From Culex pipiens pallens (taxonomy: Eukaryota > Arthropoda > Insecta > Diptera > Culicidae), in assembly GCF_016801865.2 (NCBI RefSeq), contig NC_068937.1, positions 127,628,955-127,692,954 on the forward strand: a stretch of 64,000 bases of DNA. Reading direction: 5' to 3'. A model generated the notes under the pieces. It saw only the letters and a list, made by a program, of their open reading frames with translations. It did not search any database and had not been told where the DNA came from. Both the position numbers and the translations under genes were made by a program. This document shows, piece by piece, positions 19,877 to 34,524 of the stretch; position 1 is the first letter of the stretch, and the number at the start of each line of letters is the position of its first letter.

Positions 19877-21590
19877 GCGTCCAGTCCTTTCGACAGGTCC
19901 TTTTCCCCCACTTCATTTCGCATATCTCAAGTTTCCAGGAACAGAGCAATAACAACGATTCTCAATTAGAAGCACACAACTAATGGACGAGTCTAGTTTC
20001 GGAGCCAAGGATGCAATTTTTCTTACGGCAGAGTCCTTCGTAGTCTGTTATCTCTACCGACAGGTAACTAAATCCCTTTTTTTCGTTTTTTCCCAGTTTT
20101 TTTTTCAGGAATTTGCTTATCTCCAGTTAGAGAGTCAAGTGCAATAAAACAGCATCCCGACTTCGACGATGTCCTTTTTTTCATTTGCGACTAGAGCTGG
20201 TACAGGGATTAGAGAAGATTAGAGAAAGCTCGAAAAAGGAAGAGAAAAAGGATATCCCTGCTCTGTACCTGCATCGCGAAGGGGATTCAGCTAAACTGAA
20301 CCTGTGAAGCTGTTGTGCATTCATCATCGCAGGAGGTGATTGATTCGTCGCCAAGTGGAATGGAATTTGAAGACTGTAGATAACACGTGCTGAAAGATTT
20401 TATTTTTTTGTTTCATCCCTTTCTTTATAACTAATGGATTTCGGGCTGGGTTGTTACTTGGAAAACAAATATTTGGACAGATCGCATTAGTGTAGTTTTT
20501 CTTTGCGGAAGATATCCTAAGGGAATTTGGCGCTGACCAATTCTACTTTTCTGACGACCACGTGATTTCTTGCCAGTAACTGACACTAGCTGCCAATAAA
20601 TGCAAATTTCAATTCCATAATTATTTCTCGAATTCCCTCGTAAGTTTAAATTCAATTTATTTTACGAGTGGATAATCGGTTCACAAGCTCGTATTATTTA
20701 TGACCTAATAGCGTTTTTGAGTTGAATTGATTCATGAATCAATTATGGTTTTTTGATTCAATTTGATGTAATTGGATTATCTAGCAATGGTACTAACACG
20801 AGAAGGTTTTTCTCTCAATTCTCTCCATAACGTTAATTTTATGTTTATTTTGCATACATGTTTTTAAACAAAAATTTCAAAAAAAAACTTCAAACTTCAA
20901 CTTCTCATAAACAATTAATATTTATTTTCCAAGTTATTTTGCAACGGAAGTGCAAGAAGATTTTTTAATTTTACAATCACTCGGCAAGGTTTTCAGTTAT
21001 CTGTTAAATAATGTTCAAAACGTGGCTGCGTGGGACTTTTTCATGCATATGCACACCATCCACCAAAGGTTTAACAAACATCACTATACCATATAACTTT
21101 GTTGAATCAACACTGTATCCCAGCCATGCCAGATATACAGATTCCAAAAATCTGTAGATACAGATTTTTTAATTTGATTATAGTTAAACATTTCAGCAAT
21201 TTAGTATTTGAATTATGCCTTAATATGATAGAAAAGATTAAATCCGCTGTAAAAATTCTATAAATGGCTTCGAATTCGACATGATACAGATAAATTACAG
21301 ATTTATTTTTAAGAAAATACAGATCTCCCATAAAATAATCTGGCATCGTTGCTGTAGGTAGACCATCAAACTTTAGTACCAGGGCTAGTAATTTTTTAAG
21401 CTAAAAAAAGAAATTTCGCCGCATACCAATAATGTACAAAACATTTAAATTTCGCGGCAATTTCCGACTCTCCGTTGAACTGATTCGCGTTCGAACAAAA
21501 CCGTTGACATTTTGTATATATGTATATAATAATATGATTTAATTTCTTCCATGATTTGAAAATTTTATATCATAGGGGTGTAACGTAAAA
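19877..21590. other. Intergenic spacer
   Basis: Unique to ~20400, then AT-rich with short simple stretches. No gene supported. Confidence 0.4.
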
Positions 21591-21599
21591 TTGGACCCT

Positions 21600-22510
21600 C
21601 GATTTGATGGTGGACACAACAAGTTATTTTATTTGAAAATTCTGATTAAAAAACGATAAAGAGACTTATTTTGAATGCATGCTCTTAAAGTTGACACCTT
21701 GACTTTAAAAAACATCAATTTTCCTGTTTTTAAACCTTTTCATGGCAATAACTCAGCAACTAAGGGTCGTATCAAAAAAGTTAAAAAAAGCAAAATATAA
21801 AGATTTTTCTCAGCTTTTCAAAAATATTTTTTTCAAAAGTGCGCAAACATGGGCACTAATTTAAAAACATGAATAACTGCAACTATTTTGAAAAAGTTAC
21901 CTAAAAATGGATATAACTTGAAAACGGTGCACTTTGTCAAAATTTCACTACAGTACTTTTTGTTTGCAAATTCAATTTTACATCGAAAAATGAAGTCGAA
22001 AAATTTTTGCGACCAATATTTCGAGTTTTAAAAAAAATCAGTATTGATTCAAAAATTCATAGCTCGCTCAAAGATTTTTTAACACAACCTGGAAATTTCT
22101 GAAAAGTTGGCATTTGATGTCCTCTATAATATATAAAAAAATAAAAATAGTTTTTTTTTGCAAAACAAGTTTTAGTGAAAAAAAAGTGAAATAAAAAATC
22201 ACCAATTTTTTTACCGTGTATCATTTTCTCCAGTGTAGTCCGTATCCATACCTACAACTTTGCTCAAGACACCAAATCGATCAAAAAATTCCTTCAAAAG
22301 ATACAGATTTTGATTTTTTACATATAATTTTTGTATGGACAGCTGCCAAATTTGTATGGAAAATTATATGGACAAACTAATGATGCAAAATGGCTTCTTT
22401 GGGCATACCGAAGGCACCAAAAAAATTTCAGCCGGTTTTAAAATTACAAAAATTTAAACTGAAGAAAAAAGACCGATTTCGTAGAGAATTGCTCATTATT
22501 CTTTCGAATT
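21600..22510. repeat. Arm of a dispersed foldback-type repeat (family R1)
   Basis: Contains CAGCTGCCAAATTTGTATGG near 22342 and CTACAACTTTGCTCAAGACA near 22253, shared with ~27430-27680, 35100-37490, 40110-43490 and (diverged) ~43500. Ends near GTAGAGAATTGCTC. Non-coding, many indels between copies. Confidence 0.75.
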
Positions 22511-23723
22511 TAGCGTTGAGCTCTCAATAAATTTTGGTGGAACTATTCTCTAAGCTCTTATTTTTTGGTGTAGAAAATGTTTTACGACGCGCCACGTGTA
22601 GAATCGGGAAATGTGGAAATAAGAAAAAAAAACAACATTTTTCACTAAAAACGAGATAACTAGAAAATTTTAGCAATGATCTATACTATTTTCGGTATTA
22701 TTATTTTTTTTAAATTGATTGAGGGCTTCGAGCGGCAAATTACTTCATGGGGAAATCTTTTCAAAATGAAAAAAATATTCTTTAAAAAATATTAAACTTT
22801 TGGTAGTAGCAAGAAACCATTCAAGTCTCTTGACAACCCTATTGGAAGCCTACCGCAAAACGATGACGTACCACTTTCCACTTGATACGCTTTCTCCTCG
22901 CGATGCGAACGAAAAAATCAAAACATTCGTCCGTCCGCAAGCCTACTACGATTTCCCATCGCCAACCACCCCCACATTATACAACATACCCAGCAGAGTA
23001 ACCCGAAGAATCCACCGTGGCCGTCGTTGTCGTCGCTTTCGGCTGCTAGGCAACCGATACAAACACTAAACACTTTTGTCGTGACGGGACATCCACCAAA
23101 CTACTAAGGCAATCGCCGAGGACAATACCGAGCCCCGTAGTTGTACACTACACGCTTTATTAAAACTAATAATATGCATTACCAGTGACAAATGGACCGA
23201 TAGTTATGGAGCTTTGATACGAGATAAGAAGTTGATTTATGGTTTTTGTACAAACATCTTCAGGTGACCGTTATTTTTTTACCAAGTCAAAATGTAAGAG
23301 TTTTGTGTCCGATTGTCTGTGGTTTTACCATGAAGATAGAGAAGGTGGGTTGGTGGAAAACTTTTCCATCAAATCGTGAAAAATCGAGGTGGAATAACAC
23401 AAGCGAAAAAGGACAGTCGATCGGCTGCGTATAGTATTTGTTCGGCTTCCTGGCTGGAAGCATCGCGCGAAGACGAGGCCGCTGGAGGTCGGGACAGTGG
23501 TCAGTATCAGTCGAGACACCAACCGCGAACGCAGAGCGCGTCGTCCGTTGCAAGCGTAGGTCGTAGCAAGCGCCGCCGTCAAGCTGGGGAACTGCATCGA
23601 GAGTGTTGCCGTGATTCAGTCCAAGTTTGCCAGGTAATAATTGGTGACCGGAAGGTGTCAACAAAGTGGCCGGTTGCGTGCAATTAATGGTCACTCGTTT
23701 TTCTTCACGGAAGCCACGGCCAG
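22511..23723. other. Spacer and probable promoter of the GSTD7-like gene
   Basis: AT-rich to ~22800. From ~23400 the sequence is GC-richer and probably holds the promoter and 5' UTR. An initiator-like ATCAGTCG is at ~23508, and a possible 5'-UTR splice donor (CCAGGTAATA) at ~23628. No coding region that I trust. Confidence 0.35.
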
Positions 23724-26700
23724 ATGACTCCGGTACTGTACTACCTGCCACCGTCGCCGCCATGCCGGTCCGTACTGATGTTGGCCAAAATGATCGGCGT
23801 GGAGTTGGAGCTCAAGACGCTGAACGTGCTGGAGGGCGAACAGCTGAAGCCGGAGTTTGTCCAGCTGAACCCGCAGCACACCATTCCGACCCTGGATGAC
23901 CACGGGCTGGTGCTGTGGGAAAGGTAAGAACTCGTAGTAGGCAATGGGTTGAGCGTGCATCAAAGCAAGCTTATGTTTTTACAATGGTTTGTTTTCGCGT
24001 CGGGTGGGTAGTAAATCTTGACGGTATTGATTTTTGCGTTCTGTTGGCGCGCGCAAAATTCTGAGTTTGTCGAGTTCTAAGTGCACCCTTGGCATCCGGC
24101 AGGGTATCGGGACCGATTGTTGATAGCATTCGCTATTGCCATCTTCAAAAACTGAACTGCAAGGTAAAATTCTAAACCTTTAGCATCGCCGTACATGTAC
24201 AACTGACCACATTTTTTTAAAGTCATTGATTCTACAATCAATTGTTTTTATTTTTTTAGGCTTCAAACTGTCATATATCAATCAATTTAAACAAAAAAAA
24301 AAAGGTTGTTGAAATAGAAGTTTATAAAAAAAAGCAAAGCAATCGACTTTAACGACCCCCGGGTGTTTTGTGGTCTCTGTTGCAAGTTTTTGCTCATTTC
24401 TAGGCGTCCGAAGGTTAAGTGTGGTAAGTCACCCAAAACCTCTTTTCCGCAAATGGACCAGCGTTTTACTTACCCATCCGATCAGCCAAATGTCGTCTCG
24501 AAAAATGCCACCTTTCTGGGTTGAGAGGATTCCACGCTAACAGCTACATCACCGGACCCGGAGTTTATTCAACGAATTGTAAAATACAGATTTTTAGCAC
24601 AAGTCCTTAAAATTAGATATTAATGAACAAAAAGCCAACAAATTCTAATTTTGAATTCAATTGAATATAAGAAACACAAATTTTCAGTGTCACACATATT
24701 TTTTTATCTTTAATCCATTTTTTTCTCTTTTAATAGTTTATATTTGATTTATTTATTTTACAAATAAGAAAATTGTCAAAACGGATTGTAAATAAAAAAC
24801 AAACATATATTATTATTATAATAATTATTTATATTATAAACACAATTTGAAAATATTAGAATTAAACTTTGCTTATGAGTAATTTTCGTGAATTTCGCAA
24901 ATATTTATCTGATTGATTTGAAGTCTTCGGCTAGGTTAATTGCATGGGATGCAAAAAATAATAAAATATATATAAAAGTTGAAATAACAACCCAGAGTAA
25001 CAATACTTGAATGAAAAAAGTGTTTTATAATGCATTTTACACTAGTACAGTTATTTTGCAATCATTGATTTTCAAAAAATAAAAGATTTAAGGAAAATAA
25101 AAATTTTAGCGAAGAAAAAACTTTTTGCGGTACTGTACAAAGAAAATTTTCCAAAAATTCTAAAGATTTTTGAATTTACCCAAACATGCTACAAATGATT
25201 TTAAATTGTATTTTATATTGTTTTCAGCTGATTCCCGAGCAGGGGTAAATAACACGGGAATACCAAATTTTGGTATTACTTGGGCAAATAACTGCGACCA
25301 AAATGTGCCCTTGGTTGCCCAGTAATAGATGGTAAAATACCATGAAATCATACCAAAATCTTGTATGTGGAAGGGCACAACAATACCAAACCATGTTATT
25401 CCAAGGGTAAAATAATACCTCAAAATAAAACCATTTCAATACCAAGTTGAAGTCTTCTGGATTTTTCAACATTGCTTGAATACCAAAACTTGGTATTGCC
25501 ATGGTTTTATTTTTAGGTATTCCCGCGCCCTTGGAAAATCATATTTTGGTATTTCTGTGGTCTTTCACATACATGATTTTGGTATGATTTCATGGTATTT
25601 TACCATCTATTACTGGGCAACCAAGAGCACATTATGGTCGCTGGTATTTGAACAAGTAATACCAAAATTTAGTATTTTCATACCATTTTTAGTGCAGCAG
25701 TTGCAGTTAGTGAAAAAACGGAAATTATTCATATGCAACAGCCAAATATACTCACCTGATGATTCCATGTTGTTATTAGTGATATTCTTCACCACACCGA
25801 ATGCATTTGTCATTGATGAACGGCCTGTGCTTGAAGTTCTTGAAGCTTCTGAAAAATAGCAAGATTGAAAAATAAGTATTATTAAAATGAAACTGAATTG
25901 AAATTCACCAAAATTCATTAATCTGTCGATTGACTCGTTTTTCAAAGTATTTGGTTATCCCGACTTAGAGATATTTCAACGTTTTTGAAAAAAATATTAG
26001 TGGTTATATCACACTAATTTTTAAAATCATCTTTAACATTTTTGGGTTTCAAGTAATTTTAGCGCAAAATTAATTAACTCGTAAACTTTTTTTAACAAAT
26101 TTCCCATAGTTTCAGAGAAAATTCAATATTCAAATAATACCAAAATGTGCCATCCTGACTTAGAAAATTTTCCACAATTTCAAGTCATTTCTGTAGGGGG
26201 TATATCAAAAATGTTTAAAATCAAGTTTGAAATTTCCGGTTTTGAATGAAAGCATTCGCTTTGAGACATGATTTTAGCGCAAAATTAATTATTTTGTCAA
26301 AACTGGTCAAAATTTTCCCATAGTTTCAGAGTAATTTGATAAAACACTTTAATACCAAAATAATACCAAAATGTGCCATCCTGCCTTAGAAAATATTCCC
26401 CAATTTCAAGTCATTTCTATAGGGGGTATATCAAAAATGTTTAAAATCAAGTTTGAAATTTCCGGTTTTGAATGAAAGCATTCGCTTTGAGACATCATTA
26501 TAGCGCAAAATTAATTATTTTGTCAAAATTGGGATTTCTAGAACAAAGTACTGGATGTTATAGGCTTTTCTGAAAGAGCACACGATTTTGAACCAAACTG
26601 CATAATTAACTCAAAAACGACGAAAATGCATATGGGACATTTATGCAATCATGGGCAGTACACTTTATCAAAATTTCATTAGATTAATATTTAATTGCAA

Positions 26701-28531
26701 ATTTGACATCGAAAAATATTTTTTTGAAAATTTTAATTAAAAATATTTCAGTTTTTTTTAATCAGTATTGATTTTAAAATTCATAACTCGGTCAAAGATT
26801 TTTTGCACATCATGGAAAATTGGTATTTTATCTCCCCTAAAACATATATTAAAAAATAGTGTTTTTTGCAAATCAAGTTTTAGTGATAATTTGACAATAG
26901 CATGCTAAATGCAGCTTTTCTGTCGACCCTTCTATTTTTAGGACCTTCATTTCGACATTCTCTTGCTATTTCTCTAGTAAAAGTAGTTCTTTTTGAACAT
27001 AAAACTGCATTTCGAGACTTTTTTATTCAGTATTCCATAATTGTGGGATGTTATTGTGCCTTCCACAATTATGGAACACCAGAATTTAATTGATATTTTC
27101 ACAAAAAAGTTATCAAACCATGTTCAAAACATCACTAAGCTTGAGTTTTATTGGAAGTCATTATTTTGTAAAAAATCTGTATTCCTGGGGAGAACCAAGG
27201 TTTGTTTACATCCGTAAGAAAAAAGTGTTCCCAATTTGTGGTTTTCATGGGTCAATATTTTTCTTTTTTTATATATAAAACGTAAAAAATCGCAGCCGGT
27301 TTTTACATCAATCGAAAGATCCCAAGAAAAGCTTCCACATGAAGGTAAAAGCAAATCATTATGTTCAACTATCGATTTTATATGATTTTTTGACCATCGG
27401 CCGATCTGTAAACCGTTCCGAATATGTGGGATGACTGTACCTACAACTTTGCTGAAGACACCATCAATAAAAAAAATCCTTCAAAAGACACAGATTTTTT
27501 TATTCTCATACATCATTTTTGTATGGACAGCTGCCAAATTTGTATGTAAAATTATATGGACAAACTAATGATGCAAAATGGCTTCTTGGGCATACCGAAG
27601 CCACCAAAAACAGTTTCAGTCGGATTAAAAAACACGAAAATTAAAATTAAAAAAAAATACCGATTTCCTAGAGAATTGTTCTCTTGTTTTCTCAATTAGA
27701 AAAACGTTCGAAAGAACCATTTCTAAGAACACGTATTCAAAAGTTGAAAATGCAAATGATCAACATCAACAAGCAATCCTATCAACAATTTACAGACAGT
27801 AAACAGCACTGTCTTTACTTCTGTCACATTTTCAAAGCCACTTAAAGCTCTATCAAAAATTCCCAGTAAGGGTTCAACAACTAAGTGACCACAAAGTTTT
27901 TAAGTGGCACAGGGCGAAGACACTTGAGTAACTTTTCCGATCACGAATGACAATTTATTTATAGATGCTTGCCCTCTAAAACAGATGAATATTTTCTCAC
28001 AATAATGAAAAAAATAATTTTCATTCATACTTTTGACAGTCACTCTGACGACATTCTTGTCACTTAATGACGCACCGCTGCCTAAAGAAACTATTCCAGC
28101 TGATTGCTGATTCAATATTTACACCCTAGTTTTCCCCGTCCCTATTATTTCACCATCAATTGTCTACCGATCCTGCACGCACCACCATATCGATGACAGG
28201 TCGGTGACAGGTGTCAAAAATCGATACCCCCACCCCACACCCTCAAACCCGCTAAATTTAACTCCGTGTGCGTTTCCCCCTCAACAACAAAGTAGGCGCC
28301 TCGACCGAAATCACGTGTGTGGACTCCAAGGCCTTCTTCGATTCGTCGCCGGTCAAACGGTTCCTTTTTTTTTCATTTTCCTTGTGACCGAGAGTGACCT
28401 TCTTGAAAACTGATGCGAACCCCCCCCACTCTCCCCTCCCTGCTTGGGGTGTGGATTGGAAAACCGCCGCAGTGCAATCAAGTGCACGCGACATCGAGCC
28501 GCTGCCAACACTGCTGCTGTCACTGAAAGAA

Positions 28532-28566
<35 letters not shown>

Positions 28567-31500
28567 AAATCATCATGACTTGACGAGCCGTTTGAAAAAT
28601 AGTAATTTTTGAATTTTTCATTACAACCTGGTGCATTCGGGGTCGGGATCGGATCGGATCGAGTGTGACCGCATGGTTGGGCAGCTGCCCAGTGAGCTTT
28701 GAATAATTGATTGATTTGTTAGCATGTTACAAGGGTGGGAATTTTGCCCAGCTGGCAGCACTGGATTGCGGGGGAGAGGGCGTAATAATTAGCGTTGGCG
28801 AAACTATTTCAACCCGGAATAAGTCGGGTGCGTTCGGGTGCATTTGAAGGGAAAATTAATTTATGCCTTGCAATTATGTGGGAGCGTGGAATTTGAAAAT
28901 GACGAAAGCTATAATTAAAATTTGAATAAATTGAAAGCATGAAACGCTACCGAGTCATGTGTTGTTGAATGAATATGGCTTGTTATCGATAGTGCATCAA
29001 TATAAAATGTCGTAATTATTATGATTATATATGATTAGAACTCGTAATGCAATGCATCATTATCTTTCTATTGATTTTTTCTATGGCAAACACATTAAAA
29101 GTTATGTTGAAATTGCGTTTTTTTTTATTTATTTGAATATGGAAACTGTATTTTTTTTGGTTCCGGTGATTTTGATCCTTAAACTTTGGCAGTGTTTACA
29201 AAAATATATTTAACCGTGTTTTTACACATTTTGTGTTATTGGTTCAAGCTTGGTAACATATTTAAATCTGTGTATACAAAAATGGTACGTAAATATTCGA
29301 AAATCAGAATCCTTCATGAAAAAATGTAAGATAGATTTGGTGTCTTCGACAAAGCTGTAGGTTTTGATGAAGGCTAACGTCATGATTCGAAATCCGGACA
29401 CTTAGTAGCATATCATTTCTGTTTTAGCTGGCAAAAAATCATGCAATAAGTTGAAAATGTTGAAATATCATCAGGTTGTAGTATAAATAGTCAGCAAAAT
29501 ATGTTTTTTCAAACAATTTTTCATCAGAATCTCAAAATTAAAATGACTTGTTGTGCTTCGAATCCCGGACACTGTTGAAAGCTGTTTCAAAATCCGAACA
29601 CTTTTGCTTCGAATTCCGGACACTAAATTTTGCACAAATTTGGACTAAAATGTTAGTGAATGGCATTCTTTAGGTTGCAAATAAGCTGTTAACATCAAAA
29701 CAATCGATATTTTATATAGATATTTGTTAGAATTTAAGGAAATAAAAACTATAAATTTCTGTATTGCATTCCCGGTGCTTCGGATGCCTATGAAATATTT
29801 CAGTGAAATGTTTCACATTTTTTGTTAAACTTATAATTTTATTTTATCTAATTGTTTTGGCATTAACTGTTCAAACAAACTTTAAATGAAATTTGAGGGC
29901 TTTTGTTAATTTGATTTGGTTAACCGCGGTGGATTTTCTTGAAATAATTCGAACTGTCAAAAATCCACCAAAGCATCTACCACATTGATCGCACAAAAAT
30001 CTGTGGTAGAAAAGTATCCACCGGTAGATGCTTTTTTTTGACAGTTCGAATTATTTCAAGAAAATACACCGCGGTTAACCAAATCAAATTAACAAAAGCC
30101 CTTTGATGTCATAATTAGGCTTAGTGATTTTTCACGCTCGAAAATTGCAAATTTCACGGGGACCTTAATTTAAAAACACAAAATTTCACGCAAATTTCAC
30201 GGAACGTGAAAAATGTTAAAATAAATCTGAAAATCTTATGTTTGAATCACAGAAACTGCTTTTTAGGCGTCATTACATATTTTTTAAATAAACTAAATAA
30301 AATTTCAATAAATTTGAACCTGCCTTAAAAAAATCTCCTAATTTTCCAAAAATATTCTATCTGGTTTTAGGATGGGATCTACATATATTTTGAAACAAAA
30401 TGTAGGGCATGCGTATTCTCATTTATTGAACTGTTTTTTTTTTAATATTTGACTAATAAAGCTAAAACGTTTTCGCTGATTTACTTCATTTTATTGATTT
30501 TTATATCAAAGCAAGATTTAACAATCTTGTCCAGTCAAAATGAGTTAAATAATTTAAATTTCTTGCGACATCTGGCACATTCAAAATAATTTTGAAGGTT
30601 TCATCTCTCTATTCAAATTTAAATTTTAAATCAATGTGCAAAAATAATAAATTTGTAACGAAATCGTCAGTCTGTGTGGATCAATCGGACCGCGCACTGG
30701 ACTCACAATCCAGAGGTCGCCGATTCGAATCTCGAGGTGGACGCAAAAAATAAGTCCTTTGGGTTATAGAAATAATTGTTCCAAAATGGATGATGCTGCA
30801 ACACACAGCAGAAAGGAACTAAAAACTGAATTACAAAAAAACTGATTGTATCGATTGTATCTTGATTATTTACCAATAAAACCGAATTGCATTGAAAAAA
30901 AAAATCAAAATGAAAACAAAACCAAAAAAGGAGTATTTTTTAAACTTTCACGGGAATTATCCACCCAAATAATCAAATATCGTTAAAATAAAACAAGACT
31001 CAGAAAAATCTGAAATGTTTTTAAAAGTTGACTTCAAAGATAAAAAATACCCTTCATTTAAGTTTGAATAAAACAAAGCTTGATTCTTTTAATTTCTTAT
31101 GAAACTATACCTTTCAAATAAAATAGCAGTAATTTTTTTTATTACAGCGAATGAAAATATTACTAAACTAACCTGAAGTAACAATCACAACATCCTTCCT
31201 TAATCTGATACAAAGTGTTATACTAACAGGCTATCGTTTCCAATAAATTACAAATTAATAAACTTAGTTAGTTTAATTCTACAGTGTTCCATAAGATTGT
31301 TAAAAAAAAATTATTCTTATTTGAGTTTGGTAAATCATTTTTAGCAAAATCGTTACAGTTTCACACAAACAAATAATTTCACGGGATTTCGCGGAAAAAG
31401 CCAAATTTCACGGATTTCACGCTGTCCGCGAAATCGTGAAATTTCACTAACCCTAGTCATAATTCACCAAATAACACAGCTTTAACATTTATAATGCGAA

Positions 31501-34479
31501 CTTATACCCAAATAATTGATAAAACAAGATGAGGTGTCCGGGTTTCGAAGCGTCCGGGAATTCGAATCATGACGTTATTTAGGAAAAATATAGGTACACG
31601 GGAAAAAAGCTGATTATTACATTCTCTTGTTTTTTTACAAAAAAAAATCAATTTCCTCAAATCCGTGCTTTATTTATATTTTAGAGGGAAAAAATCGTTT
31701 ACTTCAGTTTTAAATTAAACATTGAATCTAAATGTGCTTTACAGAAATTTAGATAAAGTGCACCGTTTTTGAAACATGGGAAAATAATAAAGTTGCCCAA
31801 ATTTAGTGAGCACAGCACTTTTTCAGAACTCCCCAAAGTTTGGGAACGATTGATTTAGTCCTCACTTTTGCTTTTAAATTTGTATGGAGAAAACCATTTT
31901 TTTTTATTTTGATATTTGTCAAATCCACAGTTCATGCTATATCATAACCGGACTAATACTCGAGTGCTCTTGAATGTCCTCTACAACTTTCCCGAAGAGA
32001 GTATGGTGCTAACGTGCTCCCAAAAAAAGATACAGCGTGTTCAAAACTCGTCTAAAACGTGTTTTTTTGCTCCAAAATCGCCTTCTATCGGATGGGGAAG
32101 TAAAACGTCAGTCCATTTGCGTAAAAGAGGTTTTGAGTGACTCACCACACATAACTTTCGGACGCCTAGAAATGAGCAGAAACTTGCAATAGAGGGGGTC
32201 GTTAAAGTGGATTGCTTTGCTTTTTTTGGTAATGTAGTTACACAGTAAAAAAATGTGTAAATTTGGAAGGTTTCATATTGCCTCTATTATGATGTAATTA
32301 AACCTCAATTTAGACTGAAAAAGCGACATTACAACAGAAAAGTGGTAAAATTACGTATTTTCAGAGGTAAAATTACACATTCCCAGATGTAATATTACCA
32401 TGATTTTTTTTCTGTGTAGTTTTCAAGCATAAATACAAAAAAAATCACAAAATGAAGTGAAATTGTGTATGCTTTTTCACATTTGTTACAGTTTTTTTTT
32501 GAAATAGCTATTTTTTTGCAAAATTTCGTATTGTAACGAACATACTCAAATTTTGATAATTTTCAATATCAAAAGTATCAAAAGAAGCAAATTTTGTTAT
32601 GCATTTAAATTTTTTTGCAGTTTTTTTATAAATACATTTTTTTACAAAATATCGTTTTTTAAATACTATATTTTTATAATTTTAAGTATGGGTTTAAACG
32701 ATTTGAAATTTTGCGTTAATTTTCAATGAGATTTTTTCAAATGAAATTCTAAAATTTTCACAATTTTTGAAAGGTACGATAATTTAAAAAACTTTGCCAT
32801 TATTTTAGTATTTTCGAAAAATGCGGTATTTTATGAAAATTTGGAGCGGAATTTTGTATGCTTGTTCACATTTATTAGAGTTTTCTCTGTAAAATATTAA
32901 AGTTTTCCCAAAAAACCGTATATTTTTCGAAAACATTCAAATTTTCCTAATTTGCAATATGAGTATCAAATGAATCGAAATTGTGTATATTTTTTCACTT
33001 TTATTTCAGTTTTTTATTCTAAAAGTGCTATAATTTTCACTACAAATCGTATCTAAACGAAAACACTAAAATTTTGATAATTTGCAATATGGGTATCAAA
33101 AGAAGCAAAATTTTGTATGCTTTAAAATTTTATTGCAGTTTATTTTGGTAAAATTCAATTTTTTAACAAAATATCGTTTTTTAAATACTTAATTTTCATG
33201 ATTTGCAGTATGGGTCCAAAAGATTTGATATCATGCGTTAGTTTTTAATGAAATTTTTTAGAAAGAAAATCAAAAATTTTATTTTTAAGGTACCTAAATT
33301 TCAAATGTAGTTGTTCAAAATTTTGCATGTTTGAGACGTTTTTTTTTATTTTGAATAATTTGCAGCCTGAAAAGGTGATGAATTTGAGGTCAATGGGTCT
33401 TTCATATAAAATTGAACGCTCGATTTGATGGCCTTTTAAAATTCCGAAAAAAGGTTTTTTTCATCGAAAAAAAACACCTACAAAATTAAGCTCTAACATT
33501 TTTCGTTTCTTTCGCATTCGCATTCGCATTCGCATGGAGATGGTGATCTTAGCGGGTTGCAGACTGGATTTCTTCATGTACATGTGATGATTGTCCAGCC
33601 CAGGTTGCTTAGAAAATGATTAAAGGGAATTAAAACCAATTCTACCCGAACAGGACAGGCAGCACCATGAAAGCCATCCATTGCCGGCCGCTCCCATCTC
33701 CACCATTCACCGGGAGAGGAAAAAGGATTCGGAGCACGGGAAATGTTGATGCTTGACTTACTTAGAAAAAGGTAGCGAAACCGCAGGCTCTTTTTACCAA
33801 CCCTATTGTGGAACTTGACCAAAATGACCGTTGGACCAAATTTGATCGAATTTAAACAACAGGGCTGCGTAAGTGTCGCGGGGAGTTGGTAGTTGTGATA
33901 GGTAAAGGTCTGGGATTCGCCCTAAGCAAGCGATACGACCATTGGCATAAGTGAGATTAACGGATAAACTATTATTCTCAAGGCAAGCAATCGGATGCTG
34001 CTGTTGAGACATTTCCCGTTTAGTGAATGTGCGGAATTAATATTTTAACGATTGAAGGTTTATTCTAAAGCAACTAAATGTTGCTGTCGAATCAGTTTCT
34101 ATTTAGTTTGTTGTTAGTATTTTTAAATGTTTAATCCCGACGCGAATAATAGTTTATGATCCAATATTAGACAGCCGGCTGTGGAAATAAAGGATCTTAT
34201 AAATAAATCAATTCTGTTGACAAAGTCATAACGACAACTGCAAATCCCGTTCAAGATGACTAAAGAAAGTATAAAGAAAAAATCGAAATTGCGAAACCTA
34301 CAGAATCTAATCTGTACACGATTCTTGAATAGAACATGATAAATTTAAAGAAAATTTAGACTGATAATCCATCAGGAGATATTGCTATAAACGCGCGATT
34401 CATGTTTATCCTGATTCATATTGAAGAATTCTGCCGGTGCAGGAAAACAGCATATTTTGTATTTGTATCACGCAAGTAA

Positions 34480-34524
<45 letters not shown>

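Larger units (their letters stand above)
29375..31577. mobile_element. Composite element with TAACGTCATGATTCGAA ends and CCGGACAC subterminal repeats
   Basis: The left end TAACGTCATGATTCGAA (29375) pairs with TTCGAATCATGACGTTA ending at 31577. Inside the left end, TTCGAA-CCGGACAC-type motifs recur at ~29387, 29566 and 29611, and GTCCGGG/TTCGAA motifs recur before the right end. Two further elements are nested in it (29898-30103 and 30117-31455). A mostly uninterrupted relative in reverse orientation lies at ~43905-44505. Confidence 0.75.

Noticed and set aside
22800..23069. 89-residue plus-strand frame upstream of the GSTD7-like gene
   Set aside because: Low-complexity basic tail, no recognisable domain, start inside AT-rich repeat border.
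30665..30745. tRNA-Val-like gene
   Set aside because: An anticodon-like hairpin exists, but the acceptor stem fails and the sequence continues into a SINE body with A-rich tail.
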